Source: Neostapfia colusana
Taxonomy: Eukaryota; Streptophyta; Magnoliopsida; Poales; Poaceae
DNA length: 64,000 bases
NCBI GenBank assembly: GCA_030760725.1
Contig: JASWHV010000012.1
Span: forward strand, 48,949,652-49,013,651
Direction of reading: 5' to 3'
Under the pieces are notes generated by a model that saw nothing but the letters and a program-made list of their open reading frames with translations, was not told the DNA's origin and ran no database searches. Made by a program: the position numbers and the translations under genes. Of the stretch, positions 44,923 to 56,589 are shown piece after piece; within the stretch, counting starts at the first letter, position 1, and every line of letters starts with the position of its first letter.

Positions 44923-46445
44923 AGTATGATTATAATAGTAATAAAAATTATATGCCTAATGAGTTTCTGAAGGATGCACTGGATGGACGATTCATTGGGA
45001 GACCAACTCGCTGCCTACTTGAGTATGAGCTGCTATATATCAGCGTGTCAGTGGGCTCGACCCATCGTTATTGCTATAGTTTTTGTGCCAGGAATGTAAA
45101 AACTTCAGATCCTGTATCCGCTACTGAACCACTTATGTTTTAGATTTATATCTGTTGTAACTTGTCTAATACTCTCTTTTTAATATATTTTGCTACTGGC
45201 TTGTTGATGTGTAATCCGGTGTTGCATTGGGCAGCAGTACCCGAATATTGATCCTGTTGTCAATTTGTGATCCTCACAGTTGAGGCAACGGAACTCGTGG
45301 CAGTCTCATGTTGAGTGGTGCCCTAAACATGATTGATGCTATAATATATATATATATATATGTTTGTGATAAATGTTATTGAATATTTGTACCTAGTACC
45401 CAGTTTTGTTCATGGATACCCAGTTTGTGGTCAGGGTCGAGTGCACTCTGTATATTCCCAACAATGGCAGACATTATCTGATTGAGGTAATTGATCATAT
45501 TTTTTCCGTTCTCCAAACATGGTTTGCATGAATTCATCCATGGCACATTAATTGTTTGTTAAAGGCCTTCGTTACTTGATATCTTGATGCATTTCAACAA
45601 GATATATTTGGGCCCTTTTTTGTTGATTTTTATACTACTTGTCAAACAAATATCCCATGCACCCTTGTGCAGAAATTGCAAGAGCGTGCAGAGAAAAAAT
45701 AAGGGTATTCTTCTCTCACTCAGATTTCGCTTGGATATACATTACATAGTGCATGCACATAGCTCGTTGCTTCATTTTAGTTCCAGACTCGAGTAGATCA
45801 TTCTGGAACCACAAGAAAAGCAATTGATCCACCGGTACACAGTAATGCTTGAAAGCTGACGGCCCCAAGCATAACGAAGGCAGGCAGGACAGCAGTGTGA
45901 TGTGCCATTGCTTCTTGGCAGGATCTGTATGAGTCCTCACGGCCTAAAACCTTGTGATCTACTACTCTCATAGGAAAACCGTGTGTCTTAAGGCGCTCCG
46001 AGTTCAGGAGGGGCTCGCATGCATGATACCGCACACGGCAGCCAGCCGGGCTGCGCACGGAATTTCCAAGGGTCTCCTTCTAGATGAGCACGACGAGACA
46101 TGTTTGAGCCAAAAACCGTGTGTGGCAGCAGTCCTATAGCGGGAGCGGATGACACACTGTTAGGAGTCTATATAATTCTCTCTCAAATCCCTCAAGTTTA
46201 TGTTTCCGTGTTGAAAATCATGTGCTCCGTCAAATGCAAGACTAGGAGATCAACCTTCAATCTTAATAATTATCGTTATGTTAGGTCGATTGCTTGTAAA
46301 TTGCTCTTTAACTTGATAAAAGGTATTATTATTGTGATTGATATGTCGTAAGATACAAATTTCCGAGGGATTTTGTATTAGACTAATAAGGAACACAACG
46401 TATGTATTCAACAATCTTGTGCAAGTTTCATCAACTTATGCATAA
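44923..46445. other. Unclassified sequence between the two large nests
   Basis: AT-rich with an (AT)n microsatellite at about 45341-45361. No element ends found. A minus-strand frame at 46058-45798 (86 codons, with a hydrophobic Val/Leu/Ala stretch near its end) is the only ORF of mild interest; I recognise no family. The last five bases CATAA would be the TSD of the next element, but its other end is outside the window. Confidence 0.35.
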
Positions 46446-49400
46446 TGTCAGGACCCATCTTTCCTGGGGCCCACTTGTGCATCCAGTACCAATCTCTGGA
46501 TCAGTAGTTGGTACGCACAATATAATGTATCGAATTCCATACATTAAATTACTCTCAACATGATCTTTATGGTCTTACAAGCAAGTCTTAGATTACAATC
46601 CATGGGTCTCACAGGGCCACTGAAAGCAGAAAAGTTGAAAAGCAGCGGATTATGTGGCACCCTGCCCCTCACGCAGCCTTGGGCGCAAGACTAGACCTAC
46701 TCGTCATTGAATCGCGCTTCGTCTTCTTCCTCCCTTTCTTCCTCTGCTTTTGAGGGTAGTGAAGAAAGCAAGAGTGAGTATAAAAGGTACTCCGCAAGCC
46801 CTAACACTACTCAAGGAGATGTGTTTCATACAAGGGGGTCGTAGCAAGACGGGGCCTTATGGCTTAGAGTTGCCAAAAAGCATTCATGCAGGGTCTTTTT
46901 TGAAAGGGGGTTTTCAAAGCAAATAGGGGGTAACTTTATCATGATTTTAGTTGGTGGGACCTGGGGGAGTTGAACTCCATCCCGCCAGTTCTCTAAGTTT
47001 TATTCGAATGTTCAAGCCCATGGCTTTACTAGTTCCGGCACACGGCCGTAATATCTAAATCATGGCAAACAATGCCACCCAATCTACATCAAGGAAACAT
47101 ACTAAGACTAATCAACAGGAGCTCAGGTCATAGTGTGTCAAGACTGTGACAACGGTTATCTGGATTTTAACACAATGCAGAGGTTATACACTTTACCCAA
47201 AGGTCATGCACTTCTAGCAAGGGAGTAGCGTAACGTTCACCTCGTCTTCCCCGAGTAACCCCACAATCACACCTCAGGATGAACCTAGGGGCTATTTAGG
47301 CAATTACTCTCCCAGCAAGATCACAAATAATGACTCCCCCATGTCTTTTCCTGGCCCCACGTGCCCTTAGCCGCTAGGTGGCTCATGCGGAAGTCACCAA
47401 TAAGGTGGAGGGAGTTCTGCTTATATAGCTTCTATGGTTGTACGAAATCACTATGATGAGGTCATATGAATCAGTTCTATATTGGTGAGGCGGCTCATCA
47501 AGTACACAAAAGGTGGACTACACGACTACTCAATCACCATATCCCGACTCAACCGTTACTTTCCCCACTTCACCCTACTCCAGTTGTACGACACAATTCC
47601 CTAAACCAACCTCCTAACTCACACCACCAAGACACCTTTCAACACTTTTCACAAATTCGATGAATAGTTGCAGTGAGTTGCGTTGCGAACATCGCAGGGT
47701 CCCTAAGCATTCTACTTCCAAGGAAACGCACACGTCATCACATTATTGTGTGATGACGGAGCCTTAGGGCATCAAGGAGGTAAGTTATCAAGGTCAAGGA
47801 GGGGTTCGTGGTACTTCACATGTCAAGCACGTGACTATCACCTTGCAAATATTCTGGCCTTGGATGATGAGACACGTTATGCTACTTTCTAGTGTAACGG
47901 CTAGCTGATGTCATCGAGCTACATTACTGAAGAGCAAGTAACCACCATCAATATCAATTCAACATCATGAAGTTATAAAACTATCGTGTCAACCAGACTA
48001 CTTACATGGAGAAGCTACTACTAATCAAGTGAGTCTTAGCTACCACAACGTTTAAAAATAGTCACAGAAAATATGCATAGTAAAACAGTCTATCAAGGCT
48101 ATTTCCAAATTCATAGGAGCAATCATGATCAAGGAGTTAGAGCTTGCCTTCAAAGGCTTCTAGAAACTCTTCGTACTGCGGGTCTTCAGGTTCCTCGTTG
48201 ACTTCCTCGTTTTCTATAGTACATAATTAGCATGGGCGTCAAATCCAGAAGAAACCCAGGAAATTCGAACAAAACTTCAGTAGTGTGATTATAGGAAATC
48301 TTATAGAAGTTCTTGGTACGAAGTACATTTTATTTTGTGGCCCGAACGGGGGTGGTGTCATTAGTTGGGTAGTTAAACACAAGCTTACGCTTGGTTCCCC
48401 CTACTTAACCCATATGGGTTAATATCTTTATTAAATTAAAATGTTCTTGAGTTCATTTGTGCCACTTTTGCTTGATACTATCCCTTAATAGTTGATTCCT
48501 ATTTTTAGGCATATCTTCTGAAATTTTTCTGCACTTAAAAGTGTATTTTGTGGAGTGGATATAGCAGTTCCCTGTGTATGTGTCTCTGGTGCACGTGAAC
48601 CCGGTCTACGGAGTTGTTTCTCTTGATCCCTATGGGCCAAGATGAGGTGGTGGCCAACTAGGATGACACACCGGCAAGGCGGCTGATGTGTACTGCCACC
48701 TAGGCTACACGTGGCGCCACGTAGGCTTGGAGGGGTGACGTGGCGTCTGGCCGGTGAGGCTTGCCGCCAGCTAGCCGGAGTTGAGGCTCTTTCTTCGCAT
48801 GACCTAGAGGGTTATTTGCCGGTGATCTACGTAACGTGGGGAGTCAAGTGGGTGTGGTGTGCGGCTGGGGCGGTTGCCAGCGGCTCGCTGGAGTAGGCGG
48901 GGTTTTTGGTGTTCTTTGAACTCACGTTCGCGCGTGTTTTCCTTCAGTTTAGCGTGTCGGGTACGTGCGTAGGGGTGCGTAGGTGCTGTAGGTGAACCCG
49001 GTTGGGTTGATGCGGCCCCTAGGGCGGCCGGCAAAGGCGCACAGTGGCTGTGGGCGGTGATCCGTGGCACCAGCCTCCTATGGGGCCTTAGCGCAGGTGC
49101 TAGGGGGTGGCGCTGCTCGAGGCGTAGCTAGAGGTGCCAAGGGAGGAAGAGGGAGTGGGAATTGTGGCTTACCGGCGGTGAATTCGAGAAGGCGGCCGGA
49201 GTTGGAGAGGAACGGGAAACTCCGAATTGCGCGCTAGAACTGGCTGGTCTGTGCTTGAATGGCTTCGTGGGGCTCGAGGAAGGTGGTGCACACCTCTGGG
49301 GTCGGCGAGGAGGTCGCTTTTATATCCGGCTGTGGCGGTGGTGGGGTGCCGGGGATATTTTCTCGTGCGCCATCAATGGAGCGGTCGGGTTTCGGGTAGG

Positions 49401-49719
49401 AGGTGCGGCGCTGGCGGGTTTATTGTGGCAGGCCGAGGCGGCGATGGGACGGGCGACCTCCCATCATCGGGATTCCAGGTGGGGCGGCACAGTGCTGTCT
49501 GGTTTTGGGCGCGCGGGAGGCGGGGGAAAGGGGAGGAAGAAGCACGGTGCCGGGCTGTTGGGCCATGCGAGAGAAAAAGAGGGGAGGGAGGAGCGGACCG
49601 GCTGGGGATGGTGACCCATCTTTCCCCCTTTTGTTTTTCTTTTTCTCTTTCTTTTTTTTTGTTTTCTCAAATTTCAATTTGAATCAAGTTTTTACTCCTT
49701 CGAATTTGTGTTTGTTTTA
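46446..49719 (-). repeat. 3' LTR of the second gypsy element
   Basis: About 3.27 kb. The inner boundary at 49719 is set by the minus-strand purine tract AAGTGGGGTAGATC just right of it and is approximate, because the terminal CA is not preserved. A GC-rich U3 (48600-49620) has a minus-strand ATATAAAA box at 49318-49325. The conserved hairpin is at 46776-46792. Confidence 0.82.
46776..46792 (-). other. Conserved LTR hairpin, second gypsy family
   Basis: GAGTA ... TACTC, a 5-bp stem with a 7-nt loop, between GCAAGAGT and CCGCAAG. Equivalent in place to 30444-30460. The copy in the right LTR (56391-56407) reads GAGTAC ... GTACTC, a 6-bp stem. Confidence 0.55.
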
Positions 49720-49740
49720 GATCTACCCCACTTAAATAGA

Positions 49741-52675
49741 ATCTCGTTCTCGAGATTTGGTTGTTCCCTCAAATAGGTGTGGAAACCCTCTCTTGAGATC
49801 GTCCTCCCGTTCCTAGGTGGCTTCTACCTCGGTATGGTTAGTCCACTGGACTCGGCAGAACCGCACTGCACTCCTACGTGTCTGCCGGGTTACGACATCT
49901 AGTACCCTTGTAGGCAGTTCCTAGTATCTTAAGTCAGGCTGTAGATCCATTGCATCATACAATACTTGCTCCTTCGGTACTCTCAGACATTTCTTGAGCT
50001 GCGACACGTGGAACATGTTGTGGACATCGGGCATAGCTTCTGGCAAGTTCAAATGGTAAGCCACCACTCCTACTCTTCTGAGTATTTCAAACAGTCCAAT
50101 GTATCGTGGGGCCAACTTCCCTCGTATCTGGAATCTCCTCATACCTCAGATAGGTGATACCTTAAGGTATACTAAGTCACCCTTGTCAAAGGTGAGCTCC
50201 CTTCGGTGGGTGTCTGCATAGCTCTTTTGCCTGATCTAAGATACCTTGAGATTTTCCCTGATTGTGGCCACTAGTTCTTCTATGTCCTTAATTATGGCAG
50301 GGCCAAAATACGAACGCTTTCCAACCTCTGACGACATCGGTGGTGTTCGGCACTTTCTACCGTACAGTGCCTGGAATGGTGACATCTGAAGGCTAGCCTG
50401 GTAGCCGTTGTTGTAGGAGAACTCTGCAAATGATAGACTCTTTTCCCAGTCCTTTCCGTACGGCAGTGTGCATGCGTGTAACATGTCTTCTAATATCCGG
50501 TTCACTCGTACAGTCTGCCCGTCCGTTTGCGGGTGGTAGGCAGAACTATAATCCAGCTTGGTTCCTAGAAGCTCATGAAAACTCTTCCAAAAGAGCATGG
50601 TGAACTAGGATCCACGATCTGGCATGATCCGTCTCGGCACTGCATGCAGTAGGAGTATGTGGGTCTATGTATAGTTGTGCTAGTTGATATCCATGGTGGG
50701 TTGTCTTTTGACCGATATAAAATGGGCCACCTTTGTCAGACGATCCATTATCACCCAAATGGAGTTGTTTCCCCTTTTTGTCCGGGGTAGCCCCGTTATG
50801 AAGTCCAACAGCAATTTCATCCCATTTCCACACCGGTATGGTTAGTGGTTGTAGTAACCCTGCTTTCCTCTGATGCTCGGCCTTTACTCGGTGGCAGACA
50901 TTGCAATGGGTGACGAACTTCACAATTTCCCTTTTCACAATTACTCCTAGGTGGATGGAATACGCTGAGTTGTGCGCCTCATCCATTATGAGTCGCCTTA
51001 GTCCGTCCGCTTTCGGCACACATATCCGGTTCTCATACCATAGGGTTTCGTGTTCGTCCACTCGAAACCCAGGGGCCTTGCCTACCCCCATCTGAGCCTT
51101 TGGAGTACGGATATCCGGATCCTCCCGTTGGGCCTACCGAATTCGGTCCTCCAACGTAGGTTGTAGGCACAGGGTGCCCAGGTACCCGTTGGGTGCTATG
51201 TGTAGGTTCAACTTCGGCATTTCTACTTTTAGGCTTTTTGGCGGGTAATAGCTCTTACGGTGTTACAATGATCCTTCTGGCTTAATGCGTCGGCTACCAC
51301 GTTAGCCTTTCTAGAGTGGTAATTTACTTCTAGGTTGTAGTCCTTTATTAGCTCCAACCATCTTCGCTGCCTCAGGTCTAGTTCCGACTGGGTGAATACG
51401 TATTTCAGGCTCTTCTGGTCCGTGAAGATCTGGCACTTATTTCCGATCAGGTAGTGTCTCCAGATCTTTAGTGCGTGAACCATAGCTGCAAATTCCAGGT
51501 CATGAGTTGGGTAGTTCTTCTCATGGACCTTCAGCTGCCTGGATGCATAGGCGACGACTCGGTCGTCCTGCATGCACACACCTAAGTCCTTGTCGGGATG
51601 CGTCGTAGTGTACTACAAAATCTTTGTGTATGTCTGGCAAGACAGTTACTGGGGCTGCAGTCAACCCTTTCTTTAGTTCTCTGAAACTGTTCCCACAGGC
51701 GGGAGTCCATTCAAATTTCTTATCCTTCTTTGTCAACTCGGTCATGGGTCTCGCAACTTTAGAGAAACCTTCTATAAACCTCTGGTAGTATCCGGCTAGT
51801 CCGAGGAAGCTACGTATTTCAGTCACGCTAGTGGGCTGCTTCCAGTCGGTGACTGCTTCAACCTTAGCTAGGTCCACTGCCACTCCCTCGGCCTTTATGA
51901 CTGGTCCGAGGAACGCGACCTGCTGCAGCCAAAAGTCACACTTACTGAATTTGGTGTACAGCTGGTGTGCACTTAGCCTTCCCAGTACTATTCTGAGATG
52001 TTCGGCATGCTCCGCCTGGCTTTTCTAGTAGATCAGTATGTCTTCTACTGACATACTTGTCCAACTCTTCCATGAATATCTTATTCATTAGGTTCATGAA
52101 GTAGGCCTGTGCGTTGGTCAGTCCGAATGGCATCACCGTAAACTCGTATTGTCCGTAACGAGTTACAAAGGTTGTATTCATGATGCCTGCATTTCTAATC
52201 TTCAACTGGTAGTAACCTGACCGCAGGTCGATCTTGGAGAAGTACTTTGCTCCCTTTAGTTGGTCGAACAAGTCGTTGATCCGTGGCAAAGAGTACTTGT
52301 TCTTATTCGTGACCTCATTTAGGGACCGGTAGTCAATACACATCCTTAAGCTACCATCCTTCTTTTTGACAAAGTGCACGGGAGCTCCCCAGGGTGAATA
52401 GCTAGGTCGGATAAATCCTTTTTCTTGTAACTCTCCGATCTGCTCATTTAGCTCAGCTAGCTCGTTGGCAACCATCCGATACGTCTCTTAGCTATCGGTG
52501 TCACCCCAGGTATTAGGTCGATCAGGAATTCGATATCCCTATCCGGGGGCATTCCGGGTAGCTTGTTTGGAAATACGTCCGGATATTCACTTACTACAGG
52601 CACTTGTTCCATGGGTGTCGTTTCCAGCAGGCTGCATACTAGAGGCTCCATCCCGAGTTTGTGGGGCTGGCATGT
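49741..52675 (-). pseudogene. RT, RNase H, integrase and chromodomain remains of the second gypsy element
   Basis: Fragments in shifting frames: start of RT with GCTPI-like and IDYRSLNE motifs (52651-51942); RT thumb and connection (51883-51521); RNase H (DQKSLKYVF, 51579-51229); integrase zinc-binding region with CHRVKAEHQRKAG (51091-50573); integrase DDE C-terminal part with YHPQTDGQT (50598-50236); GPY/F-type segment (50142-49921); and a chromodomain-like stretch to about 49745 with a stop where Trp is expected. The catalytic FIDD of RT (about 52030-52062) is damaged: the first Asp codon is now Glu and the flanks are shifted. Not functional. Confidence 0.85.
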
Positions 52676-52741
52676 TACTCTAATCCCATCACAGTTTGTT
52701 GCTGTGACCTTGCAGACGACACAGGATATATTCCCTTTATG

Positions 52742-53362
52742 TCATGTCAACCAGTCCATTCCATGGATAACATCTATGTCGTCCGACTTCAGGACGACTA
52801 GATCTGCTAGGAATTCTACCCCACTTATTTGGATCTTAACCCCGAGGCATCTGAGATGGCACTTTATAGTGGCCCCTGGGGATCTGGTCACTAGTGGGGT
52901 CTTTAGCAAAACCGTTGGCAATCCACTTCTAGCCACAAAGTTGGAGGAAACGAAAGAGTGCAAAGCCCCGGAATCAAATAGTAATGTGGCAAGGGTTGAG
53001 TTGACCAGGTACTCACCGAGTACGACGGTTGGAGCATCCTCGGCTTGGCTTGCGTCAATATGGTTCACGTGACTGCGCTCGAAAGGCTGAGCTCGGTTCT
53101 GCGGTCCGGATGCTTGCGGAGGGTTGCGCCTGTTGTTGGACGCAACGGTCCATATTCCTGAGTTGGCTGGGGCGTCACTTGGTTTCCTCATGAGTGGGCA
53201 GTTTGCGATCAAGTGCCCCTGGTCGCAGCAATGGAAACAAGCCCTGCCGGCACTCGTTGTTTGGGTCGTGTTAGCATTGCCTTGCTGCGGAGCATTGGTG
53301 CTTGGTGGTCTATACTGCTGCATGGGCTGTTGCAGGTTGGACCCTGAGGTGCGGAACTGCAT
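52742..53362 (-). pseudogene. Zinc knuckle and protease of the second gypsy element
   Basis: 206 open codons. A Gln/Pro-rich Gag C-terminus is followed by a CCHC knuckle (CFHCCDQGHLIANC), a linker with NHIDASQAEDAPTVVLG and the aspartic protease FDSGALHSF. The frame ends before RT. The 53362-53456 gap to Gag contains a frameshift. Confidence 0.83.
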
Positions 53363-53455
53363 TGTGGGCTGTTGTCGTGGCCTTGGTGGGAAGTTAGGCC
53401 CTGCCCGTTGGAATCACTCCTGCTATTTGAATCTCTGCACTTGGAACTTCCTCTT

Positions 53456-54355
53456 TCATTCCCCATCCAGCTGGGAACACACTTCTTCTAATAATATAGC
53501 CCTATTCATGAGGGTGTTGAAATCTAGGTATATGTGGGTGACTAGTTGTGCCTTCATGACACCATTCAACCCTTTGCGAAAACGGTCTTGTTTCTTTTTG
53601 TCAGTGTTAATTTCACTAAAGGCATAGCGCCCCAACTTCAAGAATTTCATGATGTACTGGTTGACAGTCATGGATCCCTGTCGATATGCACGGGACTCCC
53701 CCGCCTTCATTTCTATAACCCCTTCGGGTATATGATAGTCCCCGAAGGCCTGCTGGAACTTCTCCCAGCTTACCGTGTCTGGTTCAGCCGCTGCTTCATG
53801 GTAGTTGTCCCACCATTCAGCGGCGGCTTCCACTAGTTGATGGGAGGCTAGCATAACTGGCTCCTGATCTCCAGCCACTGTTATATTGAGTTTCTTGCTT
53901 ATGTTGCGCAACCAGTCATCGGCTGCCAATGGATCCTCGTCGGTGCCATCAAAGACCGGGGGTCGGAGTCTCATGAACTGTGACATCCTAGAGGGTGGAG
54001 GCGCCCCAGGGCCTCGCTGCCCCTGCATTGCCTAGGATAGTGTCTGTAGCAGCTGGGTCTGTACCGCCATTACTTCGGCCAACGTAGCAAGTGGCGGTGG
54101 AGGCACCACTTCCTCCTCCGCGGCTGCAACCTCTTCGAGATTGGTTTCCCCAACTTCTTCTAGAAGGTTGTTTGCTCTGTTAGGTTCATCTCTCCTAACA
54201 GCTGCTGCCCGTGGGACTTGGTTCAGTGCGTGGCATCCTGCTCCCCTACCCCTCTGGGCAGGTCTACTTCGAGGTGCGCACACTACAGGTGCCTCGGTCC
54301 CTTCGGTAACACACTCTTGGCATGCCTAAACCCTGGCAGATCTCTTGGGAGCCAT
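53456..54355 (-). pseudogene. Gag of the second gypsy element
   Basis: The minus-strand frame starts at ATG 54355 and has in-frame TAG codons at 54326-54328 and 54032. The second part (54028-53456, 190 codons) is open and carries the Retrotrans_gag domain (PVFDGTDEDPLAADDWL, WEKFQQAFGDYHIPEG, MTVNQYIMKFLKLGRYAF). The first part is Arg-rich and then acidic/Pro-rich. Confidence 0.83.
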
Positions 54356-55119
54356 CTGGGGAAATGCAGGACTACGGAAGTTTAGCCTTGTTGTTTGTTC
54401 TTTGTGTTGTGTTTTACTTGTCTATATTCTAGTGTTCTTCTTAACCCTGGTGTAGGTGTTGGCTACTTTGGTCAAGCTAGTCATACCTATTCCTTGTCCA
54501 GGAGGGGGTGCTCCTATCTGGGCTCTTGCCCACACCACTCCACAAAGGTCTATTACACAAATGAAACTCCATTAAAACCCAGCAAATCACATCATCCATT
54601 ACTAGAGTACAATCATCACATGGTACAACACGTAGCAGGTCTATGACCTTGCAACACACTCACACCACACCTAACGATCACGATGCCAATCATCTTCTAA
54701 CATAGGATACACAACCCACACTATGCCGGGCTACTCATGGTACTACAGGTTGCTGTCCCTATGACTACTGTGGAGGAAACAGAGGGGGTACTGTGTCCTC
54801 CATGTCGTGGTCCTAGCGCCACTCGCGCTCCAAGTCAATCCCGTCATCAACCAGGTCCTCGACGGTGAAGGGAAACTGTCCACCACCGCGTCCTGCGGTC
54901 CGCTAGCTAGGTCCTCCACAACTAGCAACCTCCTCTATTATCTCGATGCTCGAGTCCTGGCCGCACCTCCCTACGGGTACTCCTCCTCTGGCAAGTCTCC
55001 GGTCTCGTGGTCGGAGTCACTGTACATCTCCGTGCTCCCAGTGCGTCCTCCACGCAGCTGCTCCATTAGTCAAAGGTCCTTGGCAAGACCGAAGCGTCCG
55101 CGCCTCTGGCCATAGTGGC
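54356..55119. other. Spacer between orf0 and Gag of the second gypsy element
   Basis: About 760 bp. 54760-55119 may still be the eroded 3' end of orf0 (Pro/Ser/Glu-rich on the minus strand), but no frame is open enough to state it. The remainder is ordinary non-coding sequence. Confidence 0.4.
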
Positions 55120-55886
55120 TCAGATGGTGGGAGTCAGGTGGGTTACAGCTGGCACACGCACAACCTGCGGACCACTCTCGTGCTGCATGGCCAAAGTGCT
55201 CTTATGAGCAGTGATCCGGACTCCCGCTCCTCCCGAGCGGGTTCCAGCCTGGTAGAGGGAATCCAGCTCCCTGACGTGGGCTGTAGACCTCTGGTTAAGC
55301 TGCACGCGCAGGGCCTCGGTCACCTCAGGAGCTCGTGTGGTATCGGTGCGGGCCTCGTCCAGCTGGGCCTGTAGACTCCTCACTCTAGCCTCCGCGTCCT
55401 GGGTGCGAGTAACCTCTGCCCTCCACTCCGTGTGGGCGTCCTTGCAGCACTGTTCCAAGGTGTGCAGGTATCTGGCGGTCTCTGTCAGGGTAGTGTCCTC
55501 CACAGTCCTGGTGGGTCCCTCCAGTGTCGTAACTCGATGCCTCCAGACGTAGCTGCCTCGCGATGCACGGGGAAGTAGAGGATGGGCAGTGGCTCATTCT
55601 GCTCCATGCACCTGCCGCTGAGCTCCAACAGTGCCTCTCGTGCAACAGCCCTAATGGAGTCCGTGTAGTGGTCTCCAGTGAAGGTAAGTGCGTAGGGCTG
55701 CACTTCGTAAAGTCCCGACGCCTCAGTGATATGGACCTCTGCCTCGCAGCGAGGTGCACCATCCTCCTTGTACTCCCTCCAGTGGTAGCACAAAAACCTC
55801 GTGTAGCCGAGTCTCTCCAAAGTGCGGATCAGCCCCTGTGGGAACCTAGTCAGGTCCTGGCAAGTACCCTCAAACCAGTCGTCCAT
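55120..55886 (-). pseudogene. orf0 of the second gypsy element
   Basis: Two overlapping minus-strand frames, 55886-55485 and 55503-55120, are separated by one frameshift near 55500-55540. The first encodes a compact globular-looking region (RLGYTRFLCYHWREY, EAEVHITEASGLYEVQPYAL, ALLELSGRCMEQNEPLPILYF). The second encodes a coiled coil with regular Glu/Gln/Leu/Arg spacing (EVTRTQDAEARVRSLQAQLDEA). Order (globular, then coiled coil), position before Gag and size parallel orf0 of the other gypsy element (38356-39126), although the sequences are only distantly alike by eye. Confidence 0.68.
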
Positions 55887-56045
55887 CTGTCGTGGTAAAA
55901 CTACAGGGTTAGTGTCGTTTTTAACAGAGATAATTTAACATAAGAATGAGGTAAGTCTAGTAAAGGTAGGTTTTCGCATATAATTTTGGAAATGTGTGTT
56001 CCATCAGTGTTTTGTCCCTAAGGCTTCGTCCTACGGCCAAGTACG

Positions 56046-56057
56046 TCTCTGATACCA
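56046..56057 (-). other. Primer binding site of the second gypsy element
   Basis: The minus strand reads TGGTATCAGAGA, three bases inside the 5' LTR. tRNA-Met-type site with the last base changed. Confidence 0.88.
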
Positions 56058-56060
56058 CTC

Positions 56061-56589
56061 TGTCAGGACCCACCTTTCCTGGGGGCCACTTGTGCATCCC
56101 GTACCAATCTCTGGATCAGTAGTTGGTACACATAACAGAATGTATCGAATTCCATACATTAAATTATTCTCAACATGACCTTTATGGTCTTACAAGCAAG
56201 TCTTAGGTTACAATCCATGGGCCTCGCCTGGCCACTAAAAGCGGAAAAGTTGAAAAGCAGTGGATTATGTGGCACCCTGCCCCTCAGGCAGCCTTGGGCG
56301 CAAGACGAAACCTACTCGTCATTGAATTTTGCTTCGTCTTCTTCCTCCCTTTCTTTCTCTACTTCTGAGGGTCGTGAAGAAAGCAAGAGTGAGTACAAAA
56401 GGTACTCCGCAAGCCCTAACACTACTCAAGGGGATGTGTTTCATGCAAGTGGGTCATAGCAAGACGGGGCCTTACGGGAGTTGCCAAAAAGCATTCATGT
56501 AGGGTCTGTTTTGAAAGGGGGTTTGTAAAGCAAAGAGGGGGTAACTGTATCATGATTTTAGTTGGTGGGACCTGGGGGAGTTGATCTCC
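56061..56589 (-). repeat. 5' LTR of the second gypsy element, first segment
   Basis: Matches 46446-46976 closely and stops where the solo LTR enters. Carries the hairpin GAGTAC-AAAAG-GTACTC at 56391-56407. Confidence 0.9.

Noticed and set aside
44923..46445. Host gene in the spacer between nests
   Set aside because: No frame longer than about 90 codons, no splice-consistent exon series and no recognisable domain.
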